Of a stretch of 64,000 nucleotides of DNA, positions 17,569 through 26,888 are shown one piece after another. A model generated the notes under the pieces. The model was not told the origin of the DNA. It did no database searches and worked only from the letters and a program-made list of their open reading frames with translations. Numbering within the stretch: the first letter of the stretch is position 1; the number at the start of each line of letters is the position of its first letter. The position numbers and the translations under genes are program-made. Source of the stretch: Bacteroidota bacterium (GTDB taxonomy: Bacteria > Bacteroidota > Bacteroidia > Chitinophagales > Chitinophagaceae); the NCBI GenBank assembly GCA_018268035.1, contig JAFDXI010000042.1:1-64000 (forward strand), in the 5' to 3' direction.

Positions 17569-19797
17569 ATGAAAAAATATTTAATGGGTTTCTTTTATTC
17601 TCTGCCAGTACAATTGCTATTATTACATTTCCGTAAATTCCAGGTGTTGTTATTATTCTGGGTTATTTTATTTGCAACCATCAGTGGTCATTTTTTAAAA
17701 CCTTATGGCGCAGATTCTTTAATGCTGGCACCAGAATATTTAGGAAAAGTAAATGCACTTAGCACTGCTTTTGCAGGTTTTACTGTAGCTGCGTATATAA
17801 TGAGCTGGAATATTACCACATTCATTTTGCATAGTAAACACATAAAATTTCTGGCAACAACAGCACAACCATTTTTAAAATATTGTATCAATAATGCTGT
17901 TATACCGATAATTTTTTTATTAAGCTATTTGTTATTTGCAATTAACTACCAGCATTATGAAGAGCTTTCATCAGGAATAGTAATCCTTGAGCTGTGTGGT
18001 GGATTCCTGGGTGGTTTTATCTTATCACTGGCATTTGCATTTGGTTATTTTTTCAGGACAGACAGGAATATTTATCGAAAAATGGCAACAGATTTCAACA
18101 CTGCTAATGAAAAATATGAACGTGCCAGTCGCATGATAAAAAATTCAAAAAAGGAAAAAGGTGAAATTCGTGTTGACTGGTTTCTGAGTGCCACTCTTCA
18201 TTTGCGAAAACCAAGAAACATCAAACATTACAGCCAGGAATTTCTTGATTCTATTTTTAAGCGGCATCATTTTGCAGCCATCAAAGCAGTTTTTCTTGCA
18301 TTTGCGTTTTTGATAATGTTTGGCGTTTTTGCAGAAAATAAATATTTCCAAATCCCAGCCGCAGCAAGCATTACATTATTTTTTACCATATTAATCGCCG
18401 CAGCAGGCGCACTATCACTTTTTCTCAGGAGTTGGAGTATCCCAGTGGTTTTAGTGATTTACCTGTTAGTTAACTGGATGTTTCAGCAACATATTATTGA
18501 TCCAAGAAACAAAGCTTACGGTTTAAATTACACAAATTCAAAACTTCAACAATCATACAATGAACAAAGCCTGAAACAACTGAGCAACCAGAAAGATGTA
18601 ACTGCTGATAGTCTTGAATATATTTCAATGTTGAATAACTGGAAGGCAAGACAGGGTGAAGAAAAACCTGTTATGTTTTTTTTAGATGTAAGTGGAGGTG
18701 GCAGTAGAAGTGCAGCATTTGTAATGAATGTTTTGACAAGACTTGATACGATTACAGATGGAAAATTCTTTCCAAAATGTTTTATAATGACAGGCGCTTC
18801 TGGTGGCATGATTGGAGCCGCATATTTCAGGGAGTTGTATTGGCAAAAAGAATTAGGAAAAATAAGCACTCTGCAAAAAAGTAGGTACATTGAAAATATA
18901 TCAAGAGACTTGCTGAATCCCATATTTACATCGCTGGTTACAAGAGATATGATTGGGCCAATAAGCACTTTCAAATATGACGGAGAAGAATACATTAAAG
19001 ACCGCGGCTATGCTTTTGAACAAAAACTTAATACCAACACTAAAGGGCTTCTAAATAAAAAACTAACTGATTATAAAAATGCTGAAGAAAAAGCATTGAT
19101 ACCATCCATGATTTTTAATGCATCAATCACAAGAGATGGAAGAAAAATGATTATAGCAACCCACCCGATGCGTTTTATGATGCAGGCATTAAAGAATGAA
19201 AACTATTTAAGTAATTATGATATTGATGCATTAGATTTTCAATCCTATTTTAAAAATCTTGGTGCTGAAAAAATAGATCTATTAACAGTGTTGCGTATGA
19301 ATGCAACATTCCCATTTGTTTTACCGAATATTGAAATGCCAACAGAGCCAGATGTAGATGTAATGGATGCTGGTTTCAGGGATAATTATGGCCATGAAAC
19401 TACATTGCGATTTATTGATAAATTCCAGGATTGGCTAAAAGCAAATACTTCACAGGTAGTAATCATTGAAATTCGTGACCGGCCAATGGGCGATTGGTCA
19501 AGACCTTATGATATCAACTCTATTATAGGATTGGTAACAAAACCTATGTTTTTACTACAAAGCAACTGGTTTAACCTTCAGGACTTTTATCAGAAAGATG
19601 AGATAAATTATTCACTGCAGGCTTACGGTCCTGGCCTGTCCAAAATCGGCTTCAGCTATGATGTAACACAAAGCTCAAACCCCGCTTCCTTAAGTTTTCA
19701 TTTAACTGCTGCTGAAAAAAAGGGGATACCTCTTTCATTAAACAGTGAGTCTAACCAAAGCACTTTCAGATATTTGGATAGTTTAAGCAGAAAATAA
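17569..19797 (+). CDS. Membrane-anchored patatin-like phospholipase
   Basis: A 742-residue protein joining a membrane region to a patatin-type lipase. Roughly the first 310 residues hold about seven hydrophobic helices interrupted by a basic cytosolic loop. The catalytic domain starts near residue 365 with VSGGGSRSAAFVMNVL (oxyanion loop), has the nucleophile Ser411 in TGASGGMIGAAYF and the partner Asp600 in VMDAGFRDNYG (the usual DGG/DGA is changed to DAG). These are the Ser-Asp dyad positions of the family, which cleaves acyl esters of phospholipids. It stands alone between two intergenic regions. Lipase activity is likely, the substrate is not known. Confidence 0.8.
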   Translation: MKKYLMGFFYSLPVQLLLLHFRKFQVLLLFWVILFATISGHFLKPYGADSLMLAPEYLGKVNALSTAFAGFTVAAYIMSWNITTFILHSKHIKFLATTAQPFLKYCINNAVIPIIFLLSYLLFAINYQHYEELSSGIVILELCGGFLGGFILSLAFAFGYFFRTDRNIYRKMATDFNTANEKYERASRMIKNSKKEKGEIRVDWFLSATLHLRKPRNIKHYSQEFLDSIFKRHHFAAIKAVFLAFAFLIMFGVFAENKYFQIPAAASITLFFTILIAAAGALSLFLRSWSIPVVLVIYLLVNWMFQQHIIDPRNKAYGLNYTNSKLQQSYNEQSLKQLSNQKDVTADSLEYISMLNNWKARQGEEKPVMFFLDVSGGGSRSAAFVMNVLTRLDTITDGKFFPKCFIMTGASGGMIGAAYFRELYWQKELGKISTLQKSRYIENISRDLLNPIFTSLVTRDMIGPISTFKYDGEEYIKDRGYAFEQKLNTNTKGLLNKKLTDYKNAEEKALIPSMIFNASITRDGRKMIIATHPMRFMMQALKNENYLSNYDIDALDFQSYFKNLGAEKIDLLTVLRMNATFPFVLPNIEMPTEPDVDVMDAGFRDNYGHETTLRFIDKFQDWLKANTSQVVIIEIRDRPMGDWSRPYDINSIIGLVTKPMFLLQSNWFNLQDFYQKDEINYSLQAYGPGLSKIGFSYDVTQSSNPASLSFHLTAAEKKGIPLSLNSESNQSTFRYLDSLSRK

Positions 19798-19957
19798 TAC
19801 ATTTTCATCCCTGAAATTAACCGCTCATAAATTTCTAAAATTTACTGAATTTCATATAATACTTATAATCAAGTAATTATATGGATCAACTTTCTTAGCA
19901 ATAGCAATTACTTTAAAAAACTTGGTATTATGTATTGCATAGTATTAAAATAACACT

Positions 19958-19965
19958 TTACTTTG
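19958..19965 (+). promoter_or_regulatory. Possible -7 element of the padR-pspC operon
   Basis: TTACTTTG, one base off the TAnnTTTG consensus, lies 25 bases before the PadR start; a TTG at 19935-19937 is about 20 bases further upstream and could be the -33 contact. Confidence 0.35.
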
Positions 19966-19990
19966 TATCATAATTGAAAAAAACTCTAGT

Positions 19991-20362
19991 ATGGATATAC
20001 AAAACACACAAAGCCAGATGCGAAAAGGTGTATTGGAGTTTTGCATTTTATCTATTATCAGACAAGGTGAAGTTTACCCGAGTGATATAGTAGATAAAAT
20101 GAAAGGAGCCAATTTAAATATCCTGGAAGGGACACTTTATCCACTGTTAACCAGGCTCAAGAATGCCGGTTACCTGACATATAGATGGGTTGAAAGCAAT
20201 TCGGGCCCACCTCGCAAATATTTTTTAATGACTGAAAAAGGGTTGCAGTTCTATACAGAATTAGAAAGGACCTGGAATGAGCTTGCAGACGCAGTTAAAA
20301 AACTCACTTCTTCTGAAATAAATATTAATATTTCAGAAGGAACTCCCAACAATAACCAATAA
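19991..20362 (+). CDS. PadR-family transcriptional regulator
   Basis: A 123-residue winged-helix regulator. The sequence runs QMRKGVLEFCILSIIRQGEV, then YPSDIVDKMKGANLNILEGT with LYPLLTRLKNAGYL and the wing SNSGPPRKYFLMTEKG, all typical of PadR. It is encoded 11 bases before a PspC-domain protein, a pairing seen in many Bacteroidota, so it most likely represses its own operon. The inducing signal is unknown. Confidence 0.92.
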   Translation: MDIQNTQSQMRKGVLEFCILSIIRQGEVYPSDIVDKMKGANLNILEGTLYPLLTRLKNAGYLTYRWVESNSGPPRKYFLMTEKGLQFYTELERTWNELADAVKKLTSSEININISEGTPNNNQ

Positions 20363-20373
20363 ATTAATAAACA

Positions 20374-22518
20374 ATGAAAAAGGTAATTAATATAAACTTT
20401 CAGGGCCGTGTAATCCCAATTGAGGAAAGCGCCTACGAAATCATGAAGCAATATATTGAAAGCCTCCGCCAATTCTTTTCCAATGAAGAAGGAAGAGATG
20501 AGATTATCAATGATATTGAAAGCAGGATTGGAGAATTGTTTAGTGAAATACTGAAAAAGGGGGCTTCCTGTATCACAGATGAAGATGTAGAAACCATCAA
20601 ACACAGTATTGGCCGTCCTGAAGATTTTGCTGCTGAGGATGCTGATTATCAAACACAGAGCAATCAAAAAAAGGAATCAGAAAGTGAAACATTTTCAAAT
20701 GGAGGACAACAATTTCAATATGGCCCAAGGCAACAAAAATTCTTCCGGGATGAGAACAACAAGTTTCTTGGTGGTGTTTGTGCCGGTTTAGGCAATTATT
20801 TTGGTATTGACAAACTTGTAATCAGGATATTATTTGTTCTGTTTACACTGGGATTCGGATTTGGGATATTAGCTTATCTCATTCTTTGGGCTGCTGTCCC
20901 CAGCACAGCTTCTACCCAGGTTGGCTCTTATCGCAAAAGGCTATTCCGCGACCCGGATAACAAAATTATCAGTGGTGTTTGTGGAGGTTTAGCAGCTTAT
21001 TTTGGAGTCAACGTCTGGATTCCAAGGGTTTTATTCTTAATACCTTTTTTATCATTTGTGGCAAGATGGAATCATTGGGGGGCATTTAATTTTCCAAATT
21101 TTATTAATTTATCATTCAGCCCTGGCGCTACTATTATATATATAATACTTTGGTTAATTATTCCGGAAGCATCAACAACTTCTGATAAATTGGAAATGAA
21201 AGGAGAGAAAATTGATTTGAACAGTATTAAAAATACTATTCAAAAAGATATGGAAGGATTTGGTGAAAGAGCAAAAGAATTTGGAAAAGAAGTAGGAGAA
21301 AAGGCAGCACAAATGGGTGCAGAGATTGGGAAAAGTGGTAAAAAAATAAGTACTGAAGCTTCACAGGCAGCAAAAAGATCAGGTAGTTCAATTGGTAACT
21401 TAATTGCACTTTTAGTCAAAATATTTCTTTATTTCATCCTGGGCATTGTACTGATAAGTGTTGTGGGTGCTTTGTTCGGTACTGGTATAATACTCACCGG
21501 ACTTTTACCTCTTAAATCTTATTTGTTAAATGATGGCTGGCAAACTATCCTGATGTGGGGAACGCTAATTTTCTTCATCTGGGTTCCGGTTATTGGCATT
21601 ATCACCTGGATTGTCAGAAGAATTGCAAAAAGCAGGAGCAACAGCAGTGCAATCCGATTTAGCTTCATTGCAATGTGGATATTAGGATGGTTTTGTGTTA
21701 TTGGATTGATTGCATCTTTAGCAAATGATTTTTCATATCATAATACTCCTACTGAAACAAATGTTGAATTAACCAATCCGGGTGTAAATAAATTAGAGGT
21801 AAAATTTGACAGAAATGACAGGTATTATTTTGATAACAGGTTTTTACATTTTGAGCCATTCGCATCTATCAAAGAAGATACAGCATTTGTTAAAAACATT
21901 CATCTTCGTATCCGCCAATCAGACAATGATAGCTTTAAAGTTACATCTTTAAAACTTGCTTATGGTTCTTCCAAACAATTAGCACAATCAAGAGCAAACA
22001 AAATTGTGTTTGATATTGCTCAAAAAGATTCAACACTTTTATTTAACAAAGGAATTGCCATTACTAAAAATGATAAATTCCGAAATCAGTCAATATATGT
22101 TACCATTTATGTTCCCATAGGTAAAAGAATTTTCATCGGCAATGATGTTGGATGGGGAAATGATATGCATATCAGTTTTGGGGGTGATGTTGATGATTGG
22201 CGTTGGAGAAATGATAATGATGGTTATAACTGGGACGATAATACTGAATACATTATGACAAAAGATGGGTTAAGACCCACTCATCCAACTGAAGATGACG
22301 AAGATGGTAATGAAAATAAAATCGAACAACAAAGACAGAACCTGCCTGTTGATACCAGCAGGAAAGACTCAACAAGATATCATTATCAACAAACATCCGC
22401 TTTAGAAAATGCCGCAACAATCAGTAATTCAATAAGTGTTCAAACAAAAAATGTGATAAAAAATTCTTTCAAAATAAGGGATTTCAGCACTGCATTTTTA
22501 GATAGGCTTTCATTATAA
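20374..22518 (+). CDS. Double PspC-domain membrane protein
   Basis: A 714-residue envelope protein. After an N-terminal cytosolic segment (to about residue 90) come two PspC domains: FRDENNKFLGGVCAGLGNYF at about 125-180 and LFRDPDNKIISGVCGGLAAY at about 188-265, the second with an insertion before its second helix. A helical linker with repeated Lys/Glu/Gly follows, then three more membrane helices (about 345-455) and a hydrophilic, probably periplasmic beta-rich domain with an Asp/Trp-rich stretch (DVDDWRWRNDNDGYNWDDN). PspC-family proteins respond to membrane stress. It is co-transcribed with the PadR regulator. Confidence 0.88.
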   Translation: MKKVININFQGRVIPIEESAYEIMKQYIESLRQFFSNEEGRDEIINDIESRIGELFSEILKKGASCITDEDVETIKHSIGRPEDFAAEDADYQTQSNQKKESESETFSNGGQQFQYGPRQQKFFRDENNKFLGGVCAGLGNYFGIDKLVIRILFVLFTLGFGFGILAYLILWAAVPSTASTQVGSYRKRLFRDPDNKIISGVCGGLAAYFGVNVWIPRVLFLIPFLSFVARWNHWGAFNFPNFINLSFSPGATIIYIILWLIIPEASTTSDKLEMKGEKIDLNSIKNTIQKDMEGFGERAKEFGKEVGEKAAQMGAEIGKSGKKISTEASQAAKRSGSSIGNLIALLVKIFLYFILGIVLISVVGALFGTGIILTGLLPLKSYLLNDGWQTILMWGTLIFFIWVPVIGIITWIVRRIAKSRSNSSAIRFSFIAMWILGWFCVIGLIASLANDFSYHNTPTETNVELTNPGVNKLEVKFDRNDRYYFDNRFLHFEPFASIKEDTAFVKNIHLRIRQSDNDSFKVTSLKLAYGSSKQLAQSRANKIVFDIAQKDSTLLFNKGIAITKNDKFRNQSIYVTIYVPIGKRIFIGNDVGWGNDMHISFGGDVDDWRWRNDNDGYNWDDNTEYIMTKDGLRPTHPTEDDEDGNENKIEQQRQNLPVDTSRKDSTRYHYQQTSALENAATISNSISVQTKNVIKNSFKIRDFSTAFLDRLSL

Positions 22519-22542
22519 ATTAGGTTAAGGTTGGGACTAAAC

Positions 22543-22578
22543 AGAACCCTTGCTTTTCGTAAGCGGGGTTCTTTTTTT
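22543..22578 (+). terminator. Terminator after the padR-pspC operon
   Basis: AGAACCC at 22543-22549 pairs with GGGTTCT at 22566-22572, with an inner GCTT/AAGC pairing and a TTCG-type loop, then seven T residues. It lies 24 bases after the PspC-protein stop. Confidence 0.85.
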
Positions 22579-22605
22579 GAATAGTTACCACAGTTTTGTA
22601 CTTTG
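22576..22605 (+). promoter_or_regulatory. Possible promoter of the oxygenase-chrA operon
   Basis: TTTG at 22576-22579 and GTACTTTG at 22598-22605 resemble the -33/-7 elements of Bacteroidota promoters with about 19 bases between. The -7 has one base less than the TAnnTTTG consensus. The -33 uses the T tract of the upstream terminator. The ATG follows 20 bases later. Confidence 0.4.
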
Positions 22606-22624
22606 CCTCTTTAACAATTTTGCT

Positions 22625-23584
22625 ATGGTGGAAACGATACCTGTAGTGGACCTCGCCCAATTTTTAAACGGAGATGAAAAAACAAAGCTTTGCTTTGTTG
22701 AACAGTTGGGAAAAGCTTATGAAACTGTTGGATTTGTTGCAGTAAAAAACCATACAATACCCAGTGAGCTTATCCAAAAATTATATGATTTTGTTCAGCG
22801 CTTTTTTGCTTTGCCTCTTATAAAAAAAGAAAAATATGATATACCTGAACTGTCAGGACAAAGGGGTTATACAAGTTTTGGCAAGGAACATGCAAAAGGC
22901 AGCATAGCCCCAGACTTGAAAGAGTTTTTTCAATATGGGCAAATTCTTTCTGAAGAAGAAAAAAAATCATTTTCAAAAGCAGATTATCCTGATAATATTA
23001 CTGTTTCAGAAATTCCCGGTTTTAATGAAACGATAGAAAATGCTTTCAGACATTTTGAAACATCTGGTGCAGCACTGTTAAGGGCAATCGCTTTATACTT
23101 GCGCCTGGAAGAAAATTATTTTGAGCCTTTTATTAATAAAGGCAATTCCATCTTACGTTGTATTCATTATCCACCCATCACACAGGAGCCTAAATCTGCA
23201 ATTCGTTCAGAACAACATGAAGATATAAATCTGATAACTTTATTAGTTGGCGCTTCAGCAGATGGTTTACAAATATTGACCCGGCAGGGAGAATGGGTAG
23301 GTGTTACCTCACTTCCGGAACAAATTGTTGTAAACGTAGGTGACATGCTTCAACGGTTGACAAACAATAAATTAAAAAGTACTACTCACCGCGTTGTAAA
23401 TCCGCCAAAAGAATTGTGGCATACTAGCCGTTTTTCAATGCCTTTCTTTTTACATCCGCGAAGTGAAATGAACCTTGCCTGTTTAGATAATTGTATTGAT
23501 GTAACACATCCTAAGGCTTATGAAGATATTACTGCCGGTGGTTACCTGAATGAAAGATTAAAAGAAATTGGATTAAAGAAATAA
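22625..23584 (+). CDS. 2-oxoglutarate/Fe(II) oxygenase, isopenicillin-N-synthase-like
   Basis: A 319-residue cytosolic non-haem iron oxygenase. The ATG at 22625 is preferred; an upstream in-frame TTG lies inside the preceding terminator. The N-terminal DIOX_N segment begins [10 protein letters not shown]. Iron ligands are His198 and Asp200 ([14 protein letters not shown]) and His255 (TTHRVVNPP), and the 2-oxoglutarate-binding Arg269-x-Ser271 (RFSMPFF) is present. Members oxidise small molecules, and the substrate here cannot be told. The chromate-transporter gene starts 4 bases after its stop, so both are in one operon. Confidence 0.88.
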   Translation: MVETIPVVDLAQFLNGDEKTKLCFVEQLGKAYETVGFVAVKNHTIPSELIQKLYDFVQRFFALPLIKKEKYDIPELSGQRGYTSFGKEHAKGSIAPDLKEFFQYGQILSEEEKKSFSKADYPDNITVSEIPGFNETIENAFRHFETSGAALLRAIALYLRLEENYFEPFINKGNSILRCIHYPPITQEPKSAIRSEQHEDINLITLLVGASADGLQILTRQGEWVGVTSLPEQIVVNVGDMLQRLTNNKLKSTTHRVVNPPKELWHTSRFSMPFFLHPRSEMNLACLDNCIDVTHPKAYEDITAGGYLNERLKEIGLKK

Positions 23585-23588
23585 ATTC

Positions 23589-24884
23589 TTGCAAAGCATT
23601 ACCAAAAAATACTGGCTTATTCTGCATCGCCATATTCCGTTCCTGAAGGCAGTACTGATGCATAGCCTTACCGCATTTGGTGGCCCTCAAGGTCATTTTG
23701 GAATGATGATTAAGAATTTCGTTCAGAAAAGGCATGATGTCACAGAAAATGAGTTATTGGAATATAATGCTTTTTGTCAAATGCTACCTGGGGCATCATC
23801 CACACAAACCCTTACTTTGATTGGTTACAAAAGGGGAGGTATCTTATTGGCAATCATTACTTTATTAATCTGGATCACTCCGGCGAGTATTTTGATGGGT
23901 TCATTTTCCTTTTTACTCCATTATGTGAATGACAGGAAAACAGTAGCAGGGATATTCAATTTTATTCAGCCAATGTCAGTTGGCTTTATTGCATTTACTG
24001 CATATAAAATGTCTAAAGCCGCCATTACCAATACAATTACAAAAGTAATAATGGTACTGGGGGCAATATTGGCATATTTCCTTTTTAAAACTCCCTGGTC
24101 TTTACCGGCAATTATCATTGCCGGAGGTATAGCCACCAATTTCAGTAATAAAAGAATACCTCAAAAGGGAGATCCACCTAAAAAAATTAAGTGGGCAAAC
24201 ATATTAATATTTTTTGCAGTATTTGGAATTGCTGCTTCGTTGAGTGAAACAGCCAGAAAAGATAACTGGAAAGACCGTGGCCCATACAATCTTTTTGAAA
24301 ACTCATATCGTTTTGGAAGTCTTGTTTTTGGTGGTGGTGATGTATTAATACCCATGATGTATCAACAATATGTGGTAAGACCTGTAACTGAAAAAATTGA
24401 ACAACAAAATCCTAATGTTCTTAGAGTTGATAAAGAAGATTTTCTAACCGGTTCTGGCCTGGTAAGAGCAATTCCAGGGCCTGTATTTTCAGTTGGTGCA
24501 TTTGTGGGCGGTGCGGCTATGAGTTCACAGGGTACCATCATGCAAATTATTGGTTGTCTTATTGGTTCTTTTGCTTTATTTCTCCCAAGTTTATTATTGG
24601 TTTTATTCTTTTTCCCGGTATGGCATAACCTAAAAAGATATGCTGCAATTTATCGTTCATTAGAAGGGATTAATGCTGCAGTTGTAGGCATTATGATCGG
24701 TTCAACGATTTTTTTAATGAAAGATATTTCTGTAGATATCACTACAGGATTAGTGACACCACTGGTAAACCTCCTTGTTATCATCGGAACATTTATCTTA
24801 TTGACTTTCACTAAAGTACGAGCACAGTTTGTACCCTTATTTTGTTTTATTATAGGAGTGATAGTAAGTTATTTTCATTTATAA
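23589..24884 (+). CDS. chrA: Chromate-transporter (CHR) family membrane protein
   Basis: A 431-residue two-domain CHR protein, with each half containing about five to six helices. The first half has [14 protein letters not shown] and [20 protein letters not shown]; the second has [20 protein letters not shown] and [13 protein letters not shown], the repeated CHR signatures. It starts at a TTG four bases after the oxygenase stop; the next ATG (23658) would cut away the amphipathic N-terminal helix. Family members export chromate, but many chromosomal homologues have untested function. Its end overlaps convergent nadD by 10 bases. Confidence 0.85.
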   Translation: MQSITKKYWLILHRHIPFLKAVLMHSLTAFGGPQGHFGMMIKNFVQKRHDVTENELLEYNAFCQMLPGASSTQTLTLIGYKRGGILLAIITLLIWITPASILMGSFSFLLHYVNDRKTVAGIFNFIQPMSVGFIAFTAYKMSKAAITNTITKVIMVLGAILAYFLFKTPWSLPAIIIAGGIATNFSNKRIPQKGDPPKKIKWANILIFFAVFGIAASLSETARKDNWKDRGPYNLFENSYRFGSLVFGGGDVLIPMMYQQYVVRPVTEKIEQQNPNVLRVDKEDFLTGSGLVRAIPGPVFSVGAFVGGAAMSSQGTIMQIIGCLIGSFALFLPSLLLVLFFFPVWHNLKRYAAIYRSLEGINAAVVGIMIGSTIFLMKDISVDITTGLVTPLVNLLVIIGTFILLTFTKVRAQFVPLFCFIIGVIVSYFHL

Positions 24885-25444
24885 TAATTCTTCTCTTCTA
24901 TTCTTAACCTCACTGGCTCTGGTGTGAGATAACGAATACTTTTATTTTGAATTATTAATTTCCTGATTGTTGTTGCAGAAATATCAATTAATTCTGTATT
25001 AGTAACAGTAAAATTTGGATGAAGTAATTTATTATCTATCGGTGAGCCTGGCCTTTCATACACCAGAAATTTATTTTTACTAATTAATTCTTCTGAAGAT
25101 TTCCATTTTGAAATTGTTTGAAGGTTATCTGAGCCAATAACTATTTGAAAATCAGCTTCCTTATAAATTTTATACAATTCACAAACTGTGTTGAAAGTAT
25201 ATGAAGGCCGGGGAAGCCTGAATTCAATATCGCAAACTTTGAACCTTTTATCATTTTGAGTTGCTAGTTCTGTTAGTTCCAATCTTTTCTCTGCATCAAG
25301 CAGTTCATAACTGTTTTTAAAAGGATTTTGTGGTGAAATTACAAACCAAACTTCATCTGTATAGAAGTTAGCAATATAATTTGCGATGATAAGATGTCCT
25401 GTGTGAATAGGATTGAAAGATCCAAACAGCAAACCTATTTTCAT
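24875..25444 (-). CDS. nadD: Nicotinate-nucleotide adenylyltransferase
   Basis: Converts nicotinate mononucleotide and ATP to deamido-NAD in NAD synthesis. The 189-residue protein opens with [20 protein letters not shown], containing the nucleotidyltransferase HxGH motif, and has [19 protein letters not shown] and the closing motif [10 protein letters not shown] (SxTxxR type). Length is normal. It precedes the convergent chrA end and follows the FeoA-like gene by 17 bases in the same direction; nadA, another NAD gene, is elsewhere in the window at 61200. Confidence 0.94.
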   Translation of the reverse strand: MKIGLLFGSFNPIHTGHLIIANYIANFYTDEVWFVISPQNPFKNSYELLDAEKRLELTELATQNDKRFKVCDIEFRLPRPSYTFNTVCELYKIYKEADFQIVIGSDNLQTISKWKSSEELISKNKFLVYERPGSPIDNKLLHPNFTVTNTELIDISATTIRKLIIQNKSIRYLTPEPVRLRIEEKNYYK

Positions 25445-25461
25445 AAACGAAGATTAAAAGG

Positions 25462-25689
25462 TTATGCGCCAATCTTTTCTACATTAATGCTATCGGCTTC
25501 ATTAATTCTTAAACTTAAGCTATAACCCGCAACAGCGATAGAAATAGGGTCACCCAGTGGTGCAAATTTTTCAATATAAACTATCTCGCCCGGCACAAGA
25601 CCCATTTCCATTAGCTTAATAGAAATTTCATCCTGTGAAAAATTTATAATAGTCGCCTGTTGGCCAATTTCCAATTCTGAAAGTTTCAT
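25462..25689 (-). CDS. Stand-alone FeoA-domain protein
   Basis: A 75-residue SH3-like FeoA domain (KLSELEIGQQATIINFSQDE, then IKLMEMGLVPGEIVYIEKFA and a glycine-bearing PLGDPISIAVAGYSLSLR). FeoA normally supports the ferrous iron transporter FeoB, but no feoB is nearby. It sits directly upstream of nadD, 17 bases apart. It could work with a distant FeoB or be an independent small regulator. Confidence 0.85.
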   Translation of the reverse strand: MKLSELEIGQQATIINFSQDEISIKLMEMGLVPGEIVYIEKFAPLGDPISIAVAGYSLSLRINEADSINVEKIGA

Positions 25690-25756
25690 GAAAAATTTTA
25701 TTTAGCAAAGCTAAAAAATTAAACCTTCCCAATAAGTTGCGATTTTTGTAACAAAT

Positions 25757-26173
25757 ATGAATACTGTTTTCTTTCATAATATAGGTATAAAATCAAACCT
25801 GAAACAGTCCAATTTGGTTAAAAAGAAAATCAAATCAATTTTTGATAAAGAAAAAACCACACTCAACAGAGTTGATTATATTTTTTGTTCAGACAAATAC
25901 CTGCTTGATATTAACAGGCAATTTCTTCAACATGATGAGTTTACCGACACAATAACTTTTACCTTATCAGAAAAGCAACAACCTATTATAGGAGAAATTT
26001 ACATCAGCATAGAAAGAATAAAAGAAAATGCAAAAATCTATAATGTACCATACCAAAATGAACTTCTTAGAGTTATGATTCATAGCGCCTTGCATTTATG
26101 TGGTTATGAAGACAACTCTAAGTCAAGAAAGAAAATGATGCATGAGCGTGAAAATTATTATCTCAAATTATGA
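25757..26173 (+). CDS. ybeY: Endoribonuclease YbeY
   Basis: A 138-residue metal-dependent rRNA-maturation and ribosome quality-control RNase. The zinc motif H-x3-H-x5-H is visible in its family form at MIHSALHLCGYEDNSKSRKK, with a following methionine-rich helix ending MHERENYYLKL. The N-terminal sheet includes FTDTITFTL. Its stop overlaps the start of the CAP-domain gene by 4 bases. Confidence 0.93.
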   Translation: MNTVFFHNIGIKSNLKQSNLVKKKIKSIFDKEKTTLNRVDYIFCSDKYLLDINRQFLQHDEFTDTITFTLSEKQQPIIGEIYISIERIKENAKIYNVPYQNELLRVMIHSALHLCGYEDNSKSRKKMMHERENYYLKL

Positions 26174-26853
26174 TGATGTTCCACGTGAAGCAGATTGTAT
26201 GCATTTCAATTTTTTATTTAGTTTGCTCCATTGGGTTTAGCCAGCAAACGTTACTGTTTTCTGATACAACACTACCAAAACCACCCATTAATGAAAAAAT
26301 AAAATCCTGGAATGAGCACCAGCCCAACTTTAATAAGTTAAAACAAAAGGCAAAGGATTTTTACTATTGGGTCAATTTTAGCAGGGCAAACCCTTCAAAA
26401 TTTTACAAAGAAGTAGTTTTACCAATAGTCAATATTTATCCCCAACTGAAGGGTAATAATTTAAATAGCCTTGTAATAGATTTACAAAACACTGGAAATC
26501 TTCCTCTTTTATCCTTGTCTGATACATTGATAAAGATGAGTCAGGCGCATGCAATCGACATAACAGAGCATAATTCAAAGCCATCACATAACTCAACCAA
26601 CGGCTTAACATTTGGTCAAAGATTCATGAATTTAGCTTTGAAAAATTGTGGAAGTGAAAATATCAGCTCCTCAGGTGGTGATGGAGACCCACTTTTTATG
26701 TTGGTACTATTATATCTTGATATTAATGTGCAAAACCTTGGCCACAGGAAAACGCTTTTAGACCCAAAATATGTTCTTACCGGGATTGGTGCAAGCTATT
26801 ATAAAAATGGTGACACATTTATAGTAGAAGATTTTGCCTGTTCTCAGAATTAG
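26170..26853 (+). CDS. Secreted CAP-domain (SCP/PR1-like) protein
   Basis: A 227-residue exported protein of the CAP superfamily. The signal peptide region reads VCISIFYLVCSIGFSQ. The CAP core has MSQAHAIDITEHNSKPSHNS, SENISSSGG and GHRKTLLDPKYVLTGIGASY, the usual CAP1-4-like histidine/glutamate arrangement. Bacterial CAP proteins are poorly understood. The first codons (MMMFHVKQ) are written by a parS site, so the N-terminus is shaped by that DNA element; starts at 26170, 26173 or 26176 are all possible. It lies between ybeY and mnmG. Confidence 0.85.
   Translation: MMMFHVKQIVCISIFYLVCSIGFSQQTLLFSDTTLPKPPINEKIKSWNEHQPNFNKLKQKAKDFYYWVNFSRANPSKFYKEVVLPIVNIYPQLKGNNLNSLVIDLQNTGNLPLLSLSDTLIKMSQAHAIDITEHNSKPSHNSTNGLTFGQRFMNLALKNCGSENISSSGGDGDPLFMLVLLYLDINVQNLGHRKTLLDPKYVLTGIGASYYKNGDTFIVEDFACSQN
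26177..26192 (+). promoter_or_regulatory. parS: ParB-binding site parS (1)
   Basis: TGTTCCACGTGAAGCA matches the widely conserved chromosomal parS consensus TGTTCCACGTGAAACA at 15 of 16 bases. It lies inside the first codons of the CAP-domain gene. parS sites recruit ParB for chromosome segregation and usually cluster around the origin. Confidence 0.85.
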
Positions 26854-26867
26854 TTCCACGTGAAATA
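26852..26867 (+). promoter_or_regulatory. parS: ParB-binding site parS (2)
   Basis: AGTTCCACGTGAAATA matches the parS consensus at 14 of 16 bases, keeping the whole GTTCCACGTGAAA core. It is in the intergenic gap 22 bases before the mnmG ATG, 675 bp from the first site and in the same orientation, and covers the position where the mnmG -33 element would be. Confidence 0.82.
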
Positions 26868-26876
26868 ACAGCCTTT

Positions 26877-26884
26877 TATCTTTG
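26877..26884 (+). promoter_or_regulatory. -7 element of mnmG
   Basis: TATCTTTG is an exact TAnnTTTG element only 4 bases before the mnmG ATG, the same octamer seen before asnS. If used, the mRNA would be leaderless or nearly so. Confidence 0.5.
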
Positions 26885-26888
26885 CCAG

